Source: Muricea muricata (lineage: Eukaryota; Cnidaria; Anthozoa; Malacalcyonacea; Plexauridae). From it: a DNA stretch of 64,000 nucleotides. The notes beneath the pieces are model-generated. The model was not told where the DNA came from, did not search any database, and was given only the letters and a program-made list of their open reading frames with translations. The stretch spans positions 3,796,728 to 3,860,727 of the forward strand of contig OY979717.1 of NCBI GenBank assembly GCA_963855995.1, given 5' to 3'. Shown here one piece after another: positions 44,642 to 56,446 of this stretch (position 1 is the first letter of the stretch; each line of letters starts with the position of its first letter). A program made the translations under genes and the position numbers.

Positions 44642-46011
44642 CTATTCATATTATAAGGAGTAACCCGAGCTTATAGAACGCTTTTAAATATCGTGATTGC
44701 GCTATACTAGCTATAGGCCTACAAACTCAGCCTAAACCTAGGCCTTTACTCCGTCGCTTGCAAAATGGTGGTTGGAAAATCGGGCAGCAGCAGCATTTGC
44801 AGTTCCGATAAAAATAAAAATATAAAAATTTAAGGCCTAGGACTAGGCTGCCTACAACTGATGTTTGTTCTAGTTTTCCAATTAGCACATGCGCAATTCC
44901 CCCCCCCCCCCGCGACGCTTGCCTCGTCCACGGTAAGGGTAAAACGCGGATACGGACGGGCGGACGGATGGACGGACAGACGGACGGATGGATGTCCGGA
45001 CGGATGTCCGGACGGATGCTCGGACGAATATCCGGACGGACGAGAGGGTAAAACACGGATATGGAGTAAAACGCGGATGAAAGGGTAAAACGTGGATATG
45101 ACAGTAAAACGCGGATGAGAGGGTAAAAAGCGGATATGAGGGTAAAACGTGGATAACATTGGTAATCATAACATTGGTAATCATCATTATAACATTTTAA
45201 GGGACCAATTATATTGGCGAGTTGTCCTGCAAAGTGAGTTGAACTCGGGCACGGGAGTGATTTTAATCTTGAAAATGTAAACAAATATAAGCCATGAAAC
45301 TCAAAATAGCAAATGAATGATGTTTTATGTTTCAATACATGCTTTAATAACATTTTGGACTGCAAAATTAAAACATTTTACGAAAACCGAAATCGTAAAA
45401 TTGAAAAGCGAAAAACCGATCGGTGCCAATAGCTACTAAACAAAATTATCGCGGCTAAAACTTCCTTCTATACGTAAGGAAGTCATAACATGCAATATAC
45501 AAATCATTATATATTAATAATTTTGAAACGATACGATTAATGCGTTTTTGAGCCATCCCGGCACATGTAATCGCAATTTACAAGTCAACTCTCTGCAAGG
45601 CGAGTCAACTCACTTAGCTCCTTAAAGACGGTTGACCGTAATTAAGACGGCATGACATGTAGAGCACAAATCTAAGGGGAGGGGGGGGAGGAAATGATTG
45701 GTTTTCTTGTCACAATGGAAAATATCTACAGAAATGAGCACATTACACCCGTTTTCATAATTATAATACCTAATCCCAACTATTGGAATTTAGCGGCTGG
45801 CTATGCAAGCACATGGACCGACTTGTCGGCTGTCGATCGCAAGTGAAATTCCCGAAATGTAGCAAAATCTCCCTGTAAAATTAGTTGGATGGAATACACA
45901 GCCAAATACTTCTCTAGTTCTGTAATAAATGTCACGTGCAAGTGAAATTCCCGAGATGTAGCAAAATCTCCTTGTAAAATTAAGTTGGAATAAAAAGCTA
46001 AATAATTCTGC

Positions 46012-46332
46012 GTGCTCATTAAAGTAAAATGTCACTCTTCGGAAACTTGGTGCGGGCAGACTAAATCCGATTTAGATTTTAGAGAACTGCCTATTTTTTC
46101 ATACAAAAATTTGGTCGATAAAGAGGAAATTGGAGTCGGCGCATTTGCGGTTGTTTTCACGGCGAAGCTTCCTGACAAAAGCAAAGTTGTTAAAAAGTTG
46201 ATAAGTGCTGACGAAGAAACTAAGAAATCTCTAACTAAAGAAGCGCGATTGCTCCAAAACCTTCGCCATGCTAATGTCGTAGAGTTTAAGGGGATATGTA
46301 CGGACCAGCTTTCTTTACAACAGTTGCTTTGA
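46012..46332 (+). pseudogene. Protein kinase N-lobe fragment, left arm
   Basis: Contains the glycine loop GVGAFAVVFTAKL, the VAIK-like lysine (VVKKL), the alpha-C Glu in LTKEARLLQNL and RHANVVEFKGI. It lacks the C-lobe (no HRD, no DFG). Plus strand; mirrored by the minus-strand copy in the right arm. The type of kinase is not identified. Confidence 0.7.
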
Positions 46333-46808
46333 TGCAGGTACTTTAAACCAGACGCTACGTCAAATGCTGCGTGAGCAAATACTGCAACATTCATCCCATC
46401 GCAACTAGACTGCTCGCAAACCGCTAGAAATTCAGCAAGGCTGTGAGTCTGAATATCGCATCCAAATGGACTGAAATCAAAATATGCATATTCCAGCAGT
46501 AAAGAAAGCTGGTCCGTGCATATCCCCTTAAACTCTACGACATTAGCATGACGAAGGTTTTGGAGCAATCGCGCTTCTTTAGTTAGAGATTTCTTAGTTT
46601 CTTCGTCAGCACTTATCCACTTTTTAACAACGACTCTGCTTCTGTCAGGAAGCTTCGCCGTGAAAACAACCGCAAATGCGCCGACTCCAATTTCCTCTTT
46701 ATCGACCAAATTTTTGTATGAAAAAATAGGCAGTTCTCTAATATCTAAGTCGGATTTAGTCTGCCCGCACCAAGTTTCCGAAGAGTGAGATTTTACTTTA
46801 ATGAGCAC
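46330..46808 (-). pseudogene. Protein kinase N-lobe fragment, right arm, longer
   Basis: Same N-lobe with VVVKKW lysine and a few substitutions, continuing through the unique centre with LLLEYAYFDFSPFG (hinge), HSLAEFLAVCEQ and VASGLKYLHQ (alpha-E) before running into the inverted arm. No catalytic HRD or DFG. A minus-strand transcript would contain kinase sense followed by kinase antisense. Confidence 0.7.
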
Positions 46809-47063
46809 GCAGAATTATTTAGCTTTTTATTCCAAGTTAATTTCACAGGGAGATTTAACTACATCTCGGGAATTTCACTTGCACGTGACATTTATTACAG
46901 AACTACAGAAGTATTTGGCTGTGTATTCCATCCAACTAATTTTACAGGGAGATTTTGCTACATTTCGGGAATTTCACTTGCAATCGACAGCCGACAAGTC
47001 GGTCCATGTGCTTGCATAGCCAGCCGCTAAATTCCAATAGTTGGGATTAGATATTATAATTAT

Positions 47064-47688
47064 ATCAGGCAGAAAGAACTCAACGACGTGCGACAAAGTA
47101 TGTCAAGACCTACCCTTCCGCTGTGCCACCACCTACCAACAACGGCTCTTATTGTTAGACCTTATTCCATTATGTTATTGGCATGAGTTCTTAGACATTG
47201 TTTTATTCTACAAACTAATACATGGTCATGTAAGCGTTGACACTAACTTACTACCATCAACTAGAAATAATAACAGAAGAGAAACCAGATCATCCGACAC
47301 TGATCATTTAGCATTTTCGACAAACCGATGCAAGACCACCACATACCAAAGATCATATTTGAACAGAACAACCAGACTTTGGAATATCCTGCCAAAGGAA
47401 CTGACAGGCATTAACATCAGCTTAACCCAGTTTAAATCTGGTCTTTATAAATATTACCAACTAGCTGTTAAAAACGTTTTCGATGTAGATGATCCAAGAA
47501 CATGGAAATCTGTATGTTTGTCCTGTAACAAGTGTCGTAATCTGTCCTGTGAAATCTCGTGTTGTTATTAGTTTTATTGTTTGTTGTACCATATTTATAT
47601 AGAGGGCCGCTGTAATTGGCGCAAGCTGTAGCGTGTACCCTGCCAATTGTCTATATTTGTGAACGTAATGTGCTGTTTGTTCATTGGC

Positions 47689-47723
<35 letters not shown>

Positions 47724-47726
47724 TAT
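47064..47726 (+). mobile_element. 5'-truncated LINE with (AAAT)n tail
   Basis: The plus-strand frame gives the RT C-terminus: LCYWHEFLDIVLFYKLIHGH, KTTTYQRSYLNRTTRLWN, LTQFKSGLYKYYQ and DDPRTWKSVCLSC. A short 3' UTR and (AAAT)n at 47696-47722 follow. It lies in only one arm of the kinase palindrome; the other arm (about 45752-45775) shows the empty site ATTATAATTATGAAAACGGG. Confidence 0.85.
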
Positions 47727-48966
47727 GAAAACGGGTGTAATGTGCTCATTTCTGTAGATATTTTCCATTGTGACAAGAAACCAATCATTTCCTCCCCCCC
47801 CCCCCCTCCCCCTAGATTTGTGCTCTACATGTCATGCCGTCTTAATTACGGTCAACCGTCTTTAAGGAGCTAAGTGAGTTGACTCGCCTTGCAGAGTTGA
47901 CTTGTAAATTGCGATTACATGTGCCGGGATGGCTCAAAAACGTATTAAGATTAAAAATGCACAACACTCGAAAAATCATTGCAAAATTTTTATTAATATG
48001 ATGATTTGTATATTGCATGTTATGACTTCCTTACGTAAAGAAGGAAGTTTTAGCCGCGATAATTTTGTTTAGTAGCTATTGGCCCCGATCGGTTTTTCGC
48101 TTTCCAATTTTACGATTTCGCTTTTTCGTAAAATGCTTTAATTTTGCAGTCCAAAATGTTATAAAAGCGTGTATTGAAACATAAAACATCATTCATTTGC
48201 TATTTTGAGTTTCATGACTTATATTTGTTTACATTTTCAAGATTAAAATTAAATCACTCCTGTGCCCGAGTTCAACTCACTTTGCAGGACAACTCGCCAA
48301 TGTAATCGGTACCTTAAAATGTTACAATGATGATTACCAATGTTATGATTACCAATGTTATTCACGTTTTACCCTCATATCCGCGTTTTACCCACTCATC
48401 TACGTTTTACTGTCATATCCGCGTTTTACCCTTTCATCCGCGTTTTACTCTCATTTCCGTCCGTCCGTGCATCCGTCCGGACATCCGTCTGTCCGTCCAT
48501 CCGTATCCGCGTTTTACCCTTACCCGTCCCGTCCAACAGTCCACTCCAAATGTCATGTCCTGTTCATGTTCTGTATTATGTCATTTTAACCATATATTTT
48601 AGATTTTGATAACTATAGATTTCATGATACGGATATATAGATATATACAATTCTTCTTAAATTCATCAATAATTCATGAGCAATTTAGTCAATGACAAAC
48701 GCCCATTTCATCACGAGATGCGCCTTGGATAACCCGGTCAAACACCATCAAACAGAACACAACAATAGCTTATTGTTGCATTCGTAATTAGAATATTTGA
48801 TGAAAACTCTAGTGATCTTCCTCAAATATTTACGCATGCAAAATAATCAATGTTTGTCGTCTACAACATATATAATGCGATAATTACGATATCCTTGGTT
48901 AGAAATTCTATTCAAATCAGCAAACCAAAACATTCTGTTACGTCTCGATTCATTTGAGAAGCCATA

Positions 48967-49108
48967 TGAACAACTCGAGCTCGTGTCCCACCGGGATATC
49001 CAAACACTCGAAAATACTGAACAAAAACACTCGCGCTTCGCGCTCGTGTATTCACCATTATTTTCTCGTGTTTGGATATCCCGGTGAAACACTCGCTCTC
49101 GTTGTTCA
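48967..49108. mobile_element. 142-bp palindromic MITE, TA flanked
   Basis: TGAACAACTCGAGCTCGTG at the left and the inverse at the right with TA on each side (48965-48966, 49109-49110). The arms share GGATATCC and AAACACTCG motifs. Non-coding. Confidence 0.75.
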
Positions 49109-49223
49109 TATATTACATGAAATAATCGAAAATGACAGCATACATTTATTTACTAAAGGAAAAGAAAGGAATTTTGTTATAGAATGGTCTGTCTTTGAGA
49201 CTCGGGCGCTTTCCCATGCAGCG

Positions 49224-49250
49224 TTAGGGTTAGGGTTAGGGTTAGGGTTA
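49224..49250 (+). repeat. Interstitial telomeric repeat (TTAGGG)4.5
   Basis: Four and a half perfect TTAGGG units. This is the telomere repeat of most metazoans outside arthropods and nematodes. Confidence 0.9.
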
Positions 49251-49259
49251 AATTTACAA

Positions 49260-52160
49260 TCACAAAAATTTTATTAGCTAAGTGGTTGCGTGGGCCAATA
49301 CAAACACAAAACAATAGTCGATCACTTTGAAGATTTTTTCGTGATAGTCATGACTGCATCCTGGTAATAACGCGGTTTTAGTTTATGTCGTCAAAAGTCG
49401 GTCAAAACTCAAAACTTCGCCGCTCTTCAAACAGGCATTTTAACTGCTAACTGTAAAAATAAGTGCTGAATGATCCCACTTTATTATTCAATTATAATCC
49501 TAATTTAGAAAAAGTGATCACCGCAGAAATCCTATTTATCACCTAAAACTCCAGGTTGCATGAAAATCGCCGTGGAGAACTCCTCAATGTCAAAGTCCAC
49601 CGCCCCGTATATATCGTCATGTAAACGCTCACGAATGTATCGCTTTTTTATACTGCTCTTGACATGTCCGGTTTCCGGCTGTGAATTCTGAATAAAAGCA
49701 GTAGGTACAGCAGACAGTATCTGCTATGTATTAAAATTGTCACAGCATGAACGTCTAAAATACAAATTTACCTACTGAGCAATATTGATATATCTCAGGA
49801 ACTATCGAGACGATTCTGTTCAGGGGGGGGGGGGGATAAGGGAGGGTCCCTCACAGACAACAACAACAATTCTTTGTTTCACTCACATATAAAAAAATTT
49901 TTACATCACGCATCACAGACTTTTTGGTTTGCCAACCATATAATAAATTCTGTTGAAATCCTCTCAATTGTAAACACTTTATCTTTTAGATGTATACACG
50001 CACGCTCTTATTATTTAATAAATATTCATTTATAAACTATCTAGATATAGGTTCGTGTTAAGTACACAATTCAGTACTATACTAATATTGGTAATGTTAG
50101 TTCGGAATGTTGGATTATGTAATTTTATTCATAAAATAAACAAAAAGGTTTACAAAAGGTTTTTCGCAATATGGCAGACATTTTTAACGTAAACGTAATA
50201 ATCACGTGTCCGTGATTTAATTTATGCAATACTATTAACTATATATAGTTAGCCAGCTTGAAGTATTCCTGTCAAAATAACCGAAACAGTCTTGCCAATG
50301 TATTATTTCATGCCTTCATTAAAAATGTGGACAATATTTTAATAAAAAAGGTCCACGTACGCACCAATTTATTATATATCTTTAATAAAAAAGTAGATTA
50401 TCAAATGGATCCTCATTCATATGTTAAACAAAATCCTCCTTCATTGAAATCGAAATGCCATTTTTAATCATAGAGTGAATTGCGTGTTTTAATATATCAG
50501 TACGTGTATTTTAAGTTATGTACACTTTTAGTTTTGGTTCGAGTTATGCTATCGACGAAGTTCTACAGATCTGTGGAATCATTGACATTGCGATGCAGAT
50601 GAATCATTATTCAGTGATTTTAACAACATTTCGACATGTGAAAGACTGCACCTGTAGTGTTGAAGTGAATTGAGTCTATTTTCTCGGTCTTGAATATCCG
50701 GGAACTTTTTTAGTTTTCAGACACTTTCATTCAAGTTTAACAACTAGCTCAACTCCTTGATTTGCTTTTTAAAAAATAAAACTTCACTATCACTTAGACC
50801 GCGTTCAAGATATCGTAGAATGTGGCTAATCAGATTGGGGAAAAGCATTTCATGTGCATGTGTCAGTGTGCAAGCCACATTGTATGGTACCATTCTTCGA
50901 CAGTTAATCTGACCTGCTCTTGATAATCAAGAACAGATATGGTGATGAAATTATCAGTTACCGGTATTTTTTATGTATGTCTAATTAACTTACAGCGAGA
51001 TTGCACGTTTATAGCACTGATTATGGCATCGTGGTCCGATTAAAAAGCGATACATCGTCATCGAGCCGTGGAGCCATGACTGCCATGTATGCATTTATAC
51101 AAATTATTGAACCATAGCTATTGGATACAGCTTGGTAAATTTTTCTGGTCATGGTTCAAAAATATATATGTGCAAACTTAAGGCTCTTTTTCATTAAACG
51201 CGCAATCTCGCTGCGAGTGCTTCCGCAAAACATTGAAATTAACTATCAAGAACCGCATGTGATTGGATCACTCGCAGCTTGGTATTTGCCATGAATGGAA
51301 AAGAGTACGGATTGAATACGGATTTTGTTTGAGAGAGATTTGCATGTTGTGTATCGATTTTGTACGTGACTTGAAGATTAACTAACAAAATCGGCGCTGT
51401 TAAACTGGAGTAAGTGCTGTTGCATGTACACTGATTTTAATAATATAATAAACGGCTTCTTCTAATATCTCTTAACAGTCACTTTGCCGAAGAGAATACT
51501 GAATTAACAAAATAAATTTAAATATGTAGATTATTCAGTTCTGATGATGCTCGGCTACTTCAGTTAGTTCAGTACATATAAGCTGCGGGGGTGTGGACTG
51601 GAGCATGCACGCCGCCTCTATATGATATGATAATATCTGGTCAGTTACAGTTCGACTTATCAGTTAAACTTATCTAAAAAAGAATTTCATAAAAACAATC
51701 TAATATACTCTGCTACTCTTCTAATGACTCGTCTTTTTTGCATTATAAAGATATTAAATTTACACATATATGCCATATGGTGGCCCAAAATAAAAATAAA
51801 TAAGCCGCCCAGAAAGTGTTATAGCAAATACTTTCTATAACTCCTATGGTACCACTAAATTGAAAGCAACATTTCTCTAAATGCCCTCGGCTCAAGCTTC
51901 GGCTCAATGTATCGCCACTAGCCCATTGACACTGGTATACCAATATATAGTCTGGCAAAGCATGAATAATTCTTTACACATGAAGAAAGCACAGCTAAAC
52001 ATAAATCGGAAGTGTGTTTTAGGATAGCCTGTACGTGAGCACTAGCAGAGAGACAGACTCAGAGACCTATTAGTATATAGGTGTGGCTCATTGCGATGTG
52101 GCGAAAAAGTACCGATTTTCATCACGTTAGCTCATCCGCAATACTTAGAGTGAAACTGTG
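49260..52160. other. No recognisable gene
   Basis: AT-rich sequence with only short ORFs (the longest about 70 codons at 50258-50467, without recognisable motifs) and a G13 run at 49827. It could contain introns or regulatory DNA of the Rh-like gene whose first exon lies at 52170-52307. I see no further Rh exon. Confidence 0.6.
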
Positions 52161-52169
52161 TTTACTCAC

Positions 52170-52307
52170 ATGCATATAACCGTATAATTGTCCACTAGAA
52201 TTTGCACCAGTCTGAGGTCCAGTTTTCTTAGGATCATATCTTGCAAGTGAAGCAAAAAATATGAACAGTAAAATTTGGAACGAGATAGCTGCAATCGAAA
52301 ATTTCAA
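52170..52307 (-). pseudogene. Second Rh-like first exon, start codon lost
   Basis: LKFSIAAISFQILLFIFFAS then LARYDPKKTG aligns with the exon at 3736-3886, and the nucleotides before the donor match (TTATATGCAT|GTGAGT against TTATATCCAT|GTAAGT). The ATG of the first copy is TTG here, no in-frame ATG precedes it before a TGA, and the frame at the donor is off by one relative to copy 1. It is probably a decayed paralogue, or an exon whose start lies elsewhere. Confidence 0.45.
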
Positions 52308-52775
52308 ATCTGAATGTGGCCGCAAGGAACTGAAACTCAAGTATACCCTGTTTAAGATGGATCATATATGCCGAATATCACATTTCCCAGTGTCCAGAGC
52401 CTGTGTATGGCATCATGCAAGTAATTCCGAGTATTTGCAGTTGTTTTTTCTATGTAAAACAATACATAATAGATAACGAAGGTGTCTGGACATGCTGGAA
52501 ATGAAATATATCAGAGTACCGAATAGTGCGAATTTTGAACACGTGTTCAAAACGCTTCAGAATAGTTAGAAAAGCACGAACAGGAATTCCCTTTTTTATT
52601 GGTCATTATTGACTCCATGTTTCCATCTATTATTATCAGCTATTTTATGCCAATATTGACGCAATGTGAATGAGCTCCAGAGTACCCTACTTATTTTTTA
52701 CTAGTCTAGTTTTTAGGAGGGACTTTAGCACCGAAGTGGTTAAGAAACTTGCCTTCTACCATTAAGGTGGCGAGA

Positions 52776-52829
52776 TCGTAGTAGTAGCAGTAGCAGTAGC
52801 AGTAGCAGTAGCAGTAGCAGTAGCAGTAA
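52776..52829. repeat. (GTAGCA)n tail of the LINE
   Basis: About nine GTAGCA hexamers directly after the LINE 3' UTR (minus-strand AAATAAAGTTTTTACTGC). This is the microsatellite-type tail of the CR1-like element. Confidence 0.9.
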
Positions 52830-52993
52830 AAACTTTATTTAAAAATCACACGCTAGCCTAGTCAACTACATAGCTGGTTTCCACTAGGGGCGTGTGTACA
52901 TATAACATATAGTTATATTTACATTACATTACATTCTATACTAACGTTTCACAACACAATTATAATAAGACATGCGTAGATAATTAACACTTA

Positions 52994-53121
52994 TTGACTG
53001 AGACCGAGGGAAACAGTATGTTTTGTGGACCAGAGACTGCCGATGTCCCCGAGGCGAAGCCGAGGGAAACATCGACAGTCGAGGGTCCAAAAACATACTG
53101 CTTTCCCGAGGTCTCAGTCAA
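52994..53121. mobile_element. 128-bp palindromic MITE in LINE 3' UTR, TA flanked
   Basis: TTGACTGAGACCGAGGGAAA and its inverse; TA at 52992-52993 and 53122-53123. The central GAGGCGAAGCCGAGGG is itself repetitive. 53125-53410 is non-coding LINE 3' region or further insert. Confidence 0.65.
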
Positions 53122-53411
53122 TAAGTATTTTGTTATATAGTATATGTGTTAAAGTGTAAATAATACACTAAAATTTCAAAAACAGCAAACTCTGAATGAA
53201 CTTTGGACCTTTACGGTTGACGCGCATGCGCTCTTCAATCATTTTAATGTTGACCGGTCAAAAAATGTTTTAATGCTGCCCTGTCGCCATAGCAATTGAT
53301 TAAACATGACGTTTTGCGGACCGGCACGTGATGTGCTTTTGTCCAATCAGGAGACAGAAAAATTGAACTTTGACACTAGCTATATAACAATAAATATTAA
53401 AAGTAGATCAA

Positions 53412-54475
53412 CTACTTATGAGCGCAATGACGAGTTTTAAATATTGTAAATGTAGCTGAACCACGCACATCTGCTGATAAAGAATTCCAAACTTTTGCTC
53501 CATCATAAGAAAAACTTTTCTTTAACTTTTCAGTTTTGGGTTGAGGCAACTGCAGCGAGATAGAAGATCCCCAGAGGTTATACTGAGTAATATTTCTCTT
53601 ATGTTCAAACAGCTTCTCTAGCGGACTCGGAGCCAGTTTATTTAGAACTTTGTACATTGTTTTTGCTTTTGTTTTGGCTCGTCGAGTAACAAGATTTTCC
53701 CACCCTAATGCATTCAATGCCTCTGGTCCTGGAATATCATTACTATAGTTCATAATTACCCTCGCAGCTCTATTTTGAAGTTTCTGAAGCCTGTTTAAAA
53801 GTCCGACACCCATGGTATCCCATACCTGACTACAATAGTCAAAATGAGGATTGATTAAGGCATTGTACACACTTATCAGAGTTTCTCGACCAACAACGTC
53901 ACGAATCTTTCTATAGCTCCTATTCCTGACGTAACTTTTTTGGCAACTTTGTCAATAATGACTATCCCACGATAATCTATCATCGATTTCAACTCCAAGT
54001 ACAGTTGCATTACCGACTTGATTTATCTTAACTTGATTAATTTCAATATTTGGCTGTATAACAATGCTGTTTAATTTTTGAGCTGAGCCAATAAGTATAA
54101 ATTCTGTTTTAACAACATTAAGACTCTGTTTGTTTGCCAAAAGCCACTCATTTACATATGCAAGATCTCTATTCATGTTCGATTCAATTTCCTGTATGCT
54201 TCACCAGCCACTGTTAAATTTGTATCATCAGCAAACAGCCGGGCAGTAGCATGATTTAAGCACTGAGGAAGATCATTAATATATATATAAGGAAAAAGAG
54301 CGGGCCCAAAATAGACCCTTGAGGAATACCACATTCAATACGCCTTGCAGTTGACGTGTTGTCACGCAACTGACATTTTTTATTACGACCAGATAAATAT
54401 GAGCGTATCATAGCCAAAGCATTTCTCGTTATACCATAAAGTTCTCATTTGCTTAACAATATACTATGATCAATA
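53412..54475 (-). pseudogene. LINE RT, catalytic and C-terminal part
   Basis: Reads GIPQGSILGPLFF, the catalytic box ARLFADDTNLTVAG, LNVVKTEFILIGS, then INPHFDYCSQVW and the C-terminal RAARVIMNYSNDIP. FADD is the LINE form of YXDD. Frames shift at least three times. The 5' part continues at 55310 across an insertion. Confidence 0.85.
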
Positions 54476-54479
54476 TTAT

Positions 54480-55308
54480 AATATAGCATTTGTAAATTCT
54501 GAACGCTGATTGGCTAAGAGCCGTGTTGATATAACTCTATGTCAACACGGAAAATTTCCCGCCACTCTTCTGTTAAAGTTCTTTGTGCTACATCATAAAA
54601 GAAATATAAAACATTTTTTCGGTATTGATATGTATAGGTTATCATATGAGAGGCGAGGTGATATCAGTTTTATCGCTCGAGAGACGATATCATATTTTGT
54701 CACGAGTGAGCGCAGCGAACGAGGGACAAAATATGATATCGTAACGAGAGCGATAAAACTGATATTACCGAGTCTCGAATGTGATAACCTATTTATCACA
54801 TACTTGTGCCTTTATCTAGAGCAAAAACCAGATTACATTTTCAAATTATTTATACTTCGAGTACATTTTGAAATGAATTCAAAATTATTGTTTAAAATAC
54901 GCTAAACAGGTAGAAATTGCAAAAACAAACCAAAAATAACTTATCTTTTAATAGCTGCAAATTTCTTTGTGTTATTTTCCTTGTATCATTTTATATTTTT
55001 ATTGTTATCTCTCAATCGATCCTTCAGTCGGACGCCATCTTTGTTTTGAGCGGGACAAAAAACGATATCGCCGGACAAAAAACGATATCACGGGACATAT
55101 CGTTTTTATGTCACCGTGTTATCGCCCGGATAAAGGCGCAAGTATGTGATAAACAGTTATATATCAACACTCGTGAAAATTGGAAAAACTCGAAATTGTG
55201 TGAAACACTCTGCCTTGCGGGCGTCGTGTTTCCACACAATTTTTCGTTTTTCCAATTTCCACTCGTGTTGATATAACTGTATATTAACACGGAAAATGTT
55301 TTATATTT
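54480..55308. mobile_element. Composite palindromic insertion in LINE RT
   Basis: It separates KKAFDT (55310) from IDHSIL (about 54472). It contains a 146-bp palindrome at 54648-54793 (AGGTTATCA(T)..., CGATATCATATTTTGTC, GAGCGCAGCGAACGAG centre), a second at about 55150-55290 (AACACTCGTG..., AATTGGAAAAACTCGAAA), and CGTGTTGATATAACT motifs near both ends. Several MITEs may be nested; boundaries and duplication are unclear. Confidence 0.55.
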
Positions 55309-55309
55309 C

Positions 55310-56445
55310 TTAAGTATCAAATGCCTTCTTAAGATCAAACAAAACAACCAAATTGAACATTTTACGGTCCATATTAACATACCAGCTATTTGTATTATCA
55401 AGCAGAGCCGAAACAGTTGAGTGCATTTTACGAAAACCGTATTGGTGTTCAGTGAGCAAAGAATTATCACTAAGATATTGATATATCTGTTCGTACAATA
55501 TTATTTCCATTATTTTACTGATAACGGGCAAGATTGATATTGGCCTGTAATTTTCGATTAAATTCCGAGGCCCTTTTTTGTGGATTGGTACAAGCCGTGC
55601 CATTTTCCACTCATCTGGAAACAGTTTAAAATCAAACCGTGATTGAAAATATGCGTAAATGAAGAAGCAATACTATTTGCTGCAACTTTTAGAATTCGAC
55701 CAGATATTTTGTCTAAACCAGTTACTTTACAATTAGATAACCCATTCAGAAGTTTAATTACTCTGCTCACTGAAACCAACTTGAAACGATCCAATTTAGA
55801 TTTGGCAGGTTTAACGAACTGTCTAAACGAGGTTAGGACCAATATTGGTAAAATATTCATTAAAGCCATTAGCCATTTCTTGCGTGGAAGTAATATTAAA
55901 ACCATCGATACTTAGCTCATTTATGGTGGTGTCACTAGAAGATCGGCCTAATAAGTCATTAATTGTTTTCCATGCCTCTTTAGGATTCTTATTTTGTTGG
56001 GCTGTCTTGTTACGATAATATTCGGATTTACCACGTCGTAAAGCAATGTTGACTCGGTTTCTGGATGTTTTGTATGCATCCCAATCAACACTTTGTTTTG
56101 TCACCATTGCTTTACGTTTCATTTTATCTCTATCAAATATAAGTTTTTTTATATCTGCAGTTATCCACGGGACACCATGCACAAGACCGTTTCCTAATTT
56201 GTCGAATTGGAGCATGTTTATCGAGTACTTCCAAAAATAGCTCCTTCCAACAAATCCACATCGAATTAGTATCTGTTTTTAACACTATCCGTTCCCATGG
56301 CATGTTCAAAAGATCCTCATTAAACCGCTCTCTGTAAAACCTTTTCATATTTCTAACTTCAATCTTTTTTTGCTTTTTTACGAGTATTTAAAACAGGATT
56401 TACTTTCCTAACACCATAGATTATGTTATGGTCGCTAATTGCTGT
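55310..56445 (-). pseudogene. LINE RT, N-terminal part and linker
   Basis: Contains WKTINDLLGRSSSD, CKVTGLDKISGRILK, RLVPIHKKGPRNLIENYRPI, SILPVISKIMEIIL, HQYGFRKMHSTVSALL and VLFDLKKAFDT (first catalytic Asp). At its upstream end the endonuclease finishes with AISDHNIIYGVRKVN next to the palindrome at 56447. Confidence 0.85.
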
Positions 56446-56446
56446 A

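Larger units (their letters stand above)
43822..44724. repeat. Palindrome carrying a SAP-like exon on each arm
   Basis: The left arm 43822-44110 and right arm 44432-44724 are inverse copies (TTGTAGGC, CGCAATCACGATATTTAAAA, AAGCTCGGGTTACTCC, TCGTGATA(T/C)ATGGGCTC). The left arm has lost about 80 bp within the exon. The 320-bp spacer contains TATATGCGTGTTTTG-type repeats (44270-44400). TSD not found. Confidence 0.75.
44931..48526. mobile_element. Palindromic element carrying a kinase fragment
   Basis: Ends GGTAAGGGTAAAACGCGGAT and inverse, followed by GGACGGAT and GGTAAAACGCGGATA minisatellites (44931-45160, inverse 48360-48526), then about 1.2-kb arms meeting around a 150-bp unique centre (46335-46490). 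The right arm is interrupted by a LINE (47064-47726). Flanks CCTCGTCCA and TCCCGTCCA agree at 7 of 9 positions, a possible 9-bp MULE-type duplication. Upstream 44725-44930 and downstream 48530-48960 hold nothing recognisable. Confidence 0.65.

Noticed and set aside
44830-45187. Pro/Ser/Arg-rich ORFs (PSGYSSEHPSGHPSG type)
   Set aside because: Translations of the GGACGGAT and AAAACGCGGAT minisatellites at the kinase element's end.
51743-51958. 71-codon ORF near the Rh-like exon as a second Rh exon
   Set aside because: It does not contain the expected FQDVHVM or GFGFLM-type motifs and has no convincing splice sites.
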